In this document: positions 62,246-64,000 of the stretch, piece after piece
How positions within the stretch are numbered: position 1 is the stretch's first letter
Layout: each line of letters opens with the position of its first letter
From: Chitinivorax sp. B
Lineage (GTDB): Bacteria; Pseudomonadota; Gammaproteobacteria; Burkholderiales; SCOH01
Length of the DNA: 64,000 nt
NCBI RefSeq assembly: GCF_005503445.1
Contig: NZ_SCOH01000007.1
Span: 62,001-126,000, forward strand
Direction of reading: 5' to 3'
The notes under the pieces: model-generated
What the model was told of the DNA's origin: nothing
Database searches by the model: none
What the model saw: only the letters and a program-made list of their open reading frames with translations
Made by a program: the position numbers and the translations under genes

Positions 62246-62722
62246 TCACACTCGCTTGAGCGGTAGAGGTGCAATCCGTTTCACGGGTTCCAGCGCGATG
62301 GTGGATTTCACACTGCGCACACTCGGTATACACATCAAGGTATGCATGACAAAGCGTGATAGCGAGGGCAGATCGGGAACGAGTACCCGCAGCCAATAAT
62401 CAGCTTCACCAGATACGGCATAACCTTCCAGTATTTCCGGTAGATCGGCCACCGCGCTGGCGAAATCGCGCACGACGGCTTCACCGTGATGATCGAGAAA
62501 TACATTGATGAAAGCCAGTACCGACAAGCCAAGCTTTTCCGCACGTAGATTGACGCGGTAGCTATCAATCACGCCCAGCTCTTCCAGGCGTTGGATACGT
62601 CGACCGATTTGTGAAGGTGAGAGCGGAATGGTCTGCGACAACCTCTGATGTGGGCTTCTGGCATCTTGCTGTAAGGCGTCAAGAATCATGTAATCGAAGC
62701 GGTCAAAGCTGATTTCGCTCAT
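62246..62722 (-). CDS. Lrp/AsnC family transcriptional regulator
   Basis: A 158-residue protein with an N-terminal HTH (LDALQQDARSPHQRLSQTIP, LSPSQIGRRIQRLEELGVI) and a C-terminal RAM ligand-binding domain (LSVLAFINVFLDHHGEAVV, VSGEADYWLRVLVPD). It is divergent from phhA with 133 bp between, which contains an inverted repeat that may be its operator. Lrp-type regulators of phhA respond to phenylalanine or tyrosine in related bacteria, so the pair is likely regulator and target. Confidence 0.92.
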   Translation of the reverse strand: MSEISFDRFDYMILDALQQDARSPHQRLSQTIPLSPSQIGRRIQRLEELGVIDSYRVNLRAEKLGLSVLAFINVFLDHHGEAVVRDFASAVADLPEILEGYAVSGEADYWLRVLVPDLPSLSRFVMHTLMCIPSVRSVKSTIALEPVKRIAPLPLKRV

Positions 62723-62758
62723 TTCGTGTATTTTATGTCGTATTAATGCTCATATTGT

Positions 62759-62780
62759 GCATCAAATGGTAATTTGGTGC
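62759..62780. promoter_or_regulatory. Possible Lrp operator between the Lrp gene and phhA
   Basis: GCATCAAA (62759-62766) and TTTGGTGC (62773-62780) form an 8-bp inverted repeat with one mismatch and a 6-base spacer. It is centred about 86 bases upstream of the phhA start and lies in the divergent promoter region, so it is a candidate site for the regulator. Confidence 0.45.
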
Positions 62781-62855
62781 GAATAATGCGGCAACGCCGC
62801 ACGCCCCTGAGCGTAGACTGTGCAGTCTGTTCAATATCACTTTCAGAGGCGCGCG

Positions 62856-63746
62856 ATGGATACGCACCAGCCCTATACCGTTCCTGATATCACGATTCGA
62901 AAAAACGAAGGCCTGCAGCACGCGGCTGACTACACCATGCCTCAGCCGCTTGAACGTTATACCAATGATGATCATGCGGTCTGGAAGTTGTTGTACGAGC
63001 GGCAAGCTGCACTGCTGCCCGGTCGCGCTTGCGACGAATTTCTGCAAGGCATGGTTGGTTTGGGGATGGATCTGGGTCGGGTGCCATCCTTTGAGCAGCT
63101 GAACCATTGCCTGATGTCCGCAACCGGCTGGCAGGTGGTTGCAGTCCATGGCCTGATTCCCGATGAGATTTTTTTCGAACACTTGGCTCATCGCCGTTTC
63201 CCTGTCACCTGGTGGCTGCGTGAGCGACATCAGATTGATTACCTGCAAGAGCCAGATATCTTTCACGACCTGTTTGGGCATGTTCCGCTCTTGATGAACC
63301 CGGTGTTTGCCGATTACCTGCAAGCTTATGGGGCTGGTGGTATGAAAGCGAAGCGTTTGGGAGTGCTGCCGATGCTGGCGCGCCTATACTGGTACACGGT
63401 GGAGTTTGGCCTGTTGCAGACCGAGCAGGGCTTGCGTATTTACGGGGCGGGCATTCTGTCCAGCAAGTCGGAATCGATCTACAGCCTGGAAAGTGCCAGC
63501 CCGAACCGGGTTGGGTTTGACCTGGAGCGTATTATGCGTACTCGCTACCGGATTGATACCTTCCAGAAAACCTATTTTGTGATCAATAACTTTCAGCAGC
63601 TATTCAATGCCACCACTCCGGATTTCACCCCAATCTACCAAAGCTTGATGGGGCTGCCCGTGCTGGGGGCGGGCGATCTCGCGCCAATGGATCAAGTGAT
63701 CCAATGTGGCAATCGCGAAGGTTGGTCTGATACCGAAGATGTCTGA
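62856..63746 (+). CDS. phhA: Phenylalanine 4-monooxygenase
   Basis: A 296-residue iron- and tetrahydropterin-dependent enzyme that hydroxylates phenylalanine to tyrosine. The iron ligands are visible at His137, His142 (in FHDLFGHVPLL) and Glu183 (TVEFGLL), one residue off the numbering of the Chromobacterium enzyme. AGAGG precedes the ATG at 62856; an upstream ATG at 62820 is less likely. The length and these residues fit bacterial PhhA. A divergent Lrp-type regulator implies control by aromatic amino acids. A downstream phhB would be expected, and a ribosome-binding-site-like GAGGAG ends the window. Confidence 0.97.
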   Translation: MDTHQPYTVPDITIRKNEGLQHAADYTMPQPLERYTNDDHAVWKLLYERQAALLPGRACDEFLQGMVGLGMDLGRVPSFEQLNHCLMSATGWQVVAVHGLIPDEIFFEHLAHRRFPVTWWLRERHQIDYLQEPDIFHDLFGHVPLLMNPVFADYLQAYGAGGMKAKRLGVLPMLARLYWYTVEFGLLQTEQGLRIYGAGILSSKSESIYSLESASPNRVGFDLERIMRTRYRIDTFQKTYFVINNFQQLFNATTPDFTPIYQSLMGLPVLGAGDLAPMDQVIQCGNREGWSDTEDV

Positions 63747-64000
63747 TTCCAGCGTATTGCTGGGAATGTTTGTCAGGTAACGCGATCCAAACAACATTGC
63801 AGGGTGATCCGCGAACCCGTTATGCTGCACGACGCGGTGTCCGGCTACATGACGAAATTGCTGCAATTGTGTCGACGTACGGTACTGCGTGTTCCCCGAT
63901 GATCTGATTTCCTTTCCAGGTGCTGGTGAAAAACAACCCGGTACGTGACGCCTTGTTCGGCAAATCGTTGCCGATTTGTCGGCAGGGCTATTTGAGGAGC
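63747..64000. other. Downstream of phhA to window end
   Basis: No open frame is convincing. A small stem (ATTCCAGC-gtatt-GCTGGGAAT, 63751-63772) just past the stop could end phhA but lacks a T-tract. GAGGAG at 63994-63999 looks like a ribosome-binding site for a gene that starts just beyond the window, plausibly phhB. Confidence 0.4.

Overview
The window reads as chromosomal DNA of a betaproteobacterium, probably from the Neisseriales or a neighbouring order. The grounds are the mix of genes: PilS/PilR, a BirA-CoaX-SPOR operon, an iron-dependent PhhA with a divergent Lrp-type regulator, an assimilatory nirBD-narK cluster with a fused PP2C/kinase, and moderate GC outside one island. This placement comes from gene content only; there is no rRNA. 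I see no phage, insertion sequence, CRISPR array or plasmid functions.

Layout. 1-2.5 kb: a membrane-anchored Sel1-like protein and a lone T6SS Hcp. 2.5-9 kb: small metabolic and regulatory modules (TetR/thioesterase/crotonase; LysR divergent from a monooxygenase and an oxidoreductase; AraC with a VOC protein). 8.5-11.4 kb: birA-coaX-SPOR-GNAT operon. 11.4-12.2 kb: a gap with an orphan terminator that may mark a small RNA. 12.2-16.8 kb: a coupled signalling operon (CHASE3 histidine kinase, single-domain response regulator, REC-PAS-GAF-GGDEF-EAL protein with a degenerate GGDEF). 17.2-24 kb: nitrate/nitrite assimilation (nirB, nirD, narK, GNAT, PP2C-kinase fusion), with a textbook sigma-54 promoter in front of nirB and a small terminal-inverted-repeat element between nirD and narK. 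24-27.4 kb: two paralogous amino-acid-binding lipoproteins with a 2Fe-2S ferredoxin gene between them, then an AhpD-like protein. 27.5-32 kb: pilSR and proA. 32-35.8 kb: a self-regulated TetR-HlyD-ABC exporter with two tandem operator palindromes. 35.9-38.4 kb: a DUF2804 protein, a Pmp3 protein and a yqjD-yqjE-yqjK-like envelope operon.

38.5-51.3 kb is a nine-gene surface-polysaccharide locus on the minus strand. It is visibly AT-richer than its flanks, especially over the polymerase, glycosyltransferases and flippase, and it lies next to tRNA-Phe. Its WbpM-, WbpL- and epimerase-like genes fit synthesis and loading of a 6-deoxy-HexNAc such as QuiNAc onto undecaprenyl phosphate. An asparagine-synthase-like amidotransferase, three glycosyltransferases, a Wzy-like polymerase and a MurJ-like flippase complete it.

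51.6-64 kb is housekeeping: tRNA-Phe, a START-domain protein, priA (with DnaA-box-like sites upstream), an aminotransferase, three orphan periplasmic binding proteins, a BepA-like protease, moaC, moeB, an Lrp regulator and phhA. MoaC and MoeB feed molybdenum cofactor synthesis, which fits a nitrate-assimilating cell.

The points I consider most worth following are the orphan-terminator RNA candidate, the binding protein-ferredoxin-binding protein cluster, the PP2C/kinase fusion beside the sigma-54 nitrite genes, the tandem operators of the exporter, and the DnaA boxes at priA. No wholly new system is proven by sequence alone.
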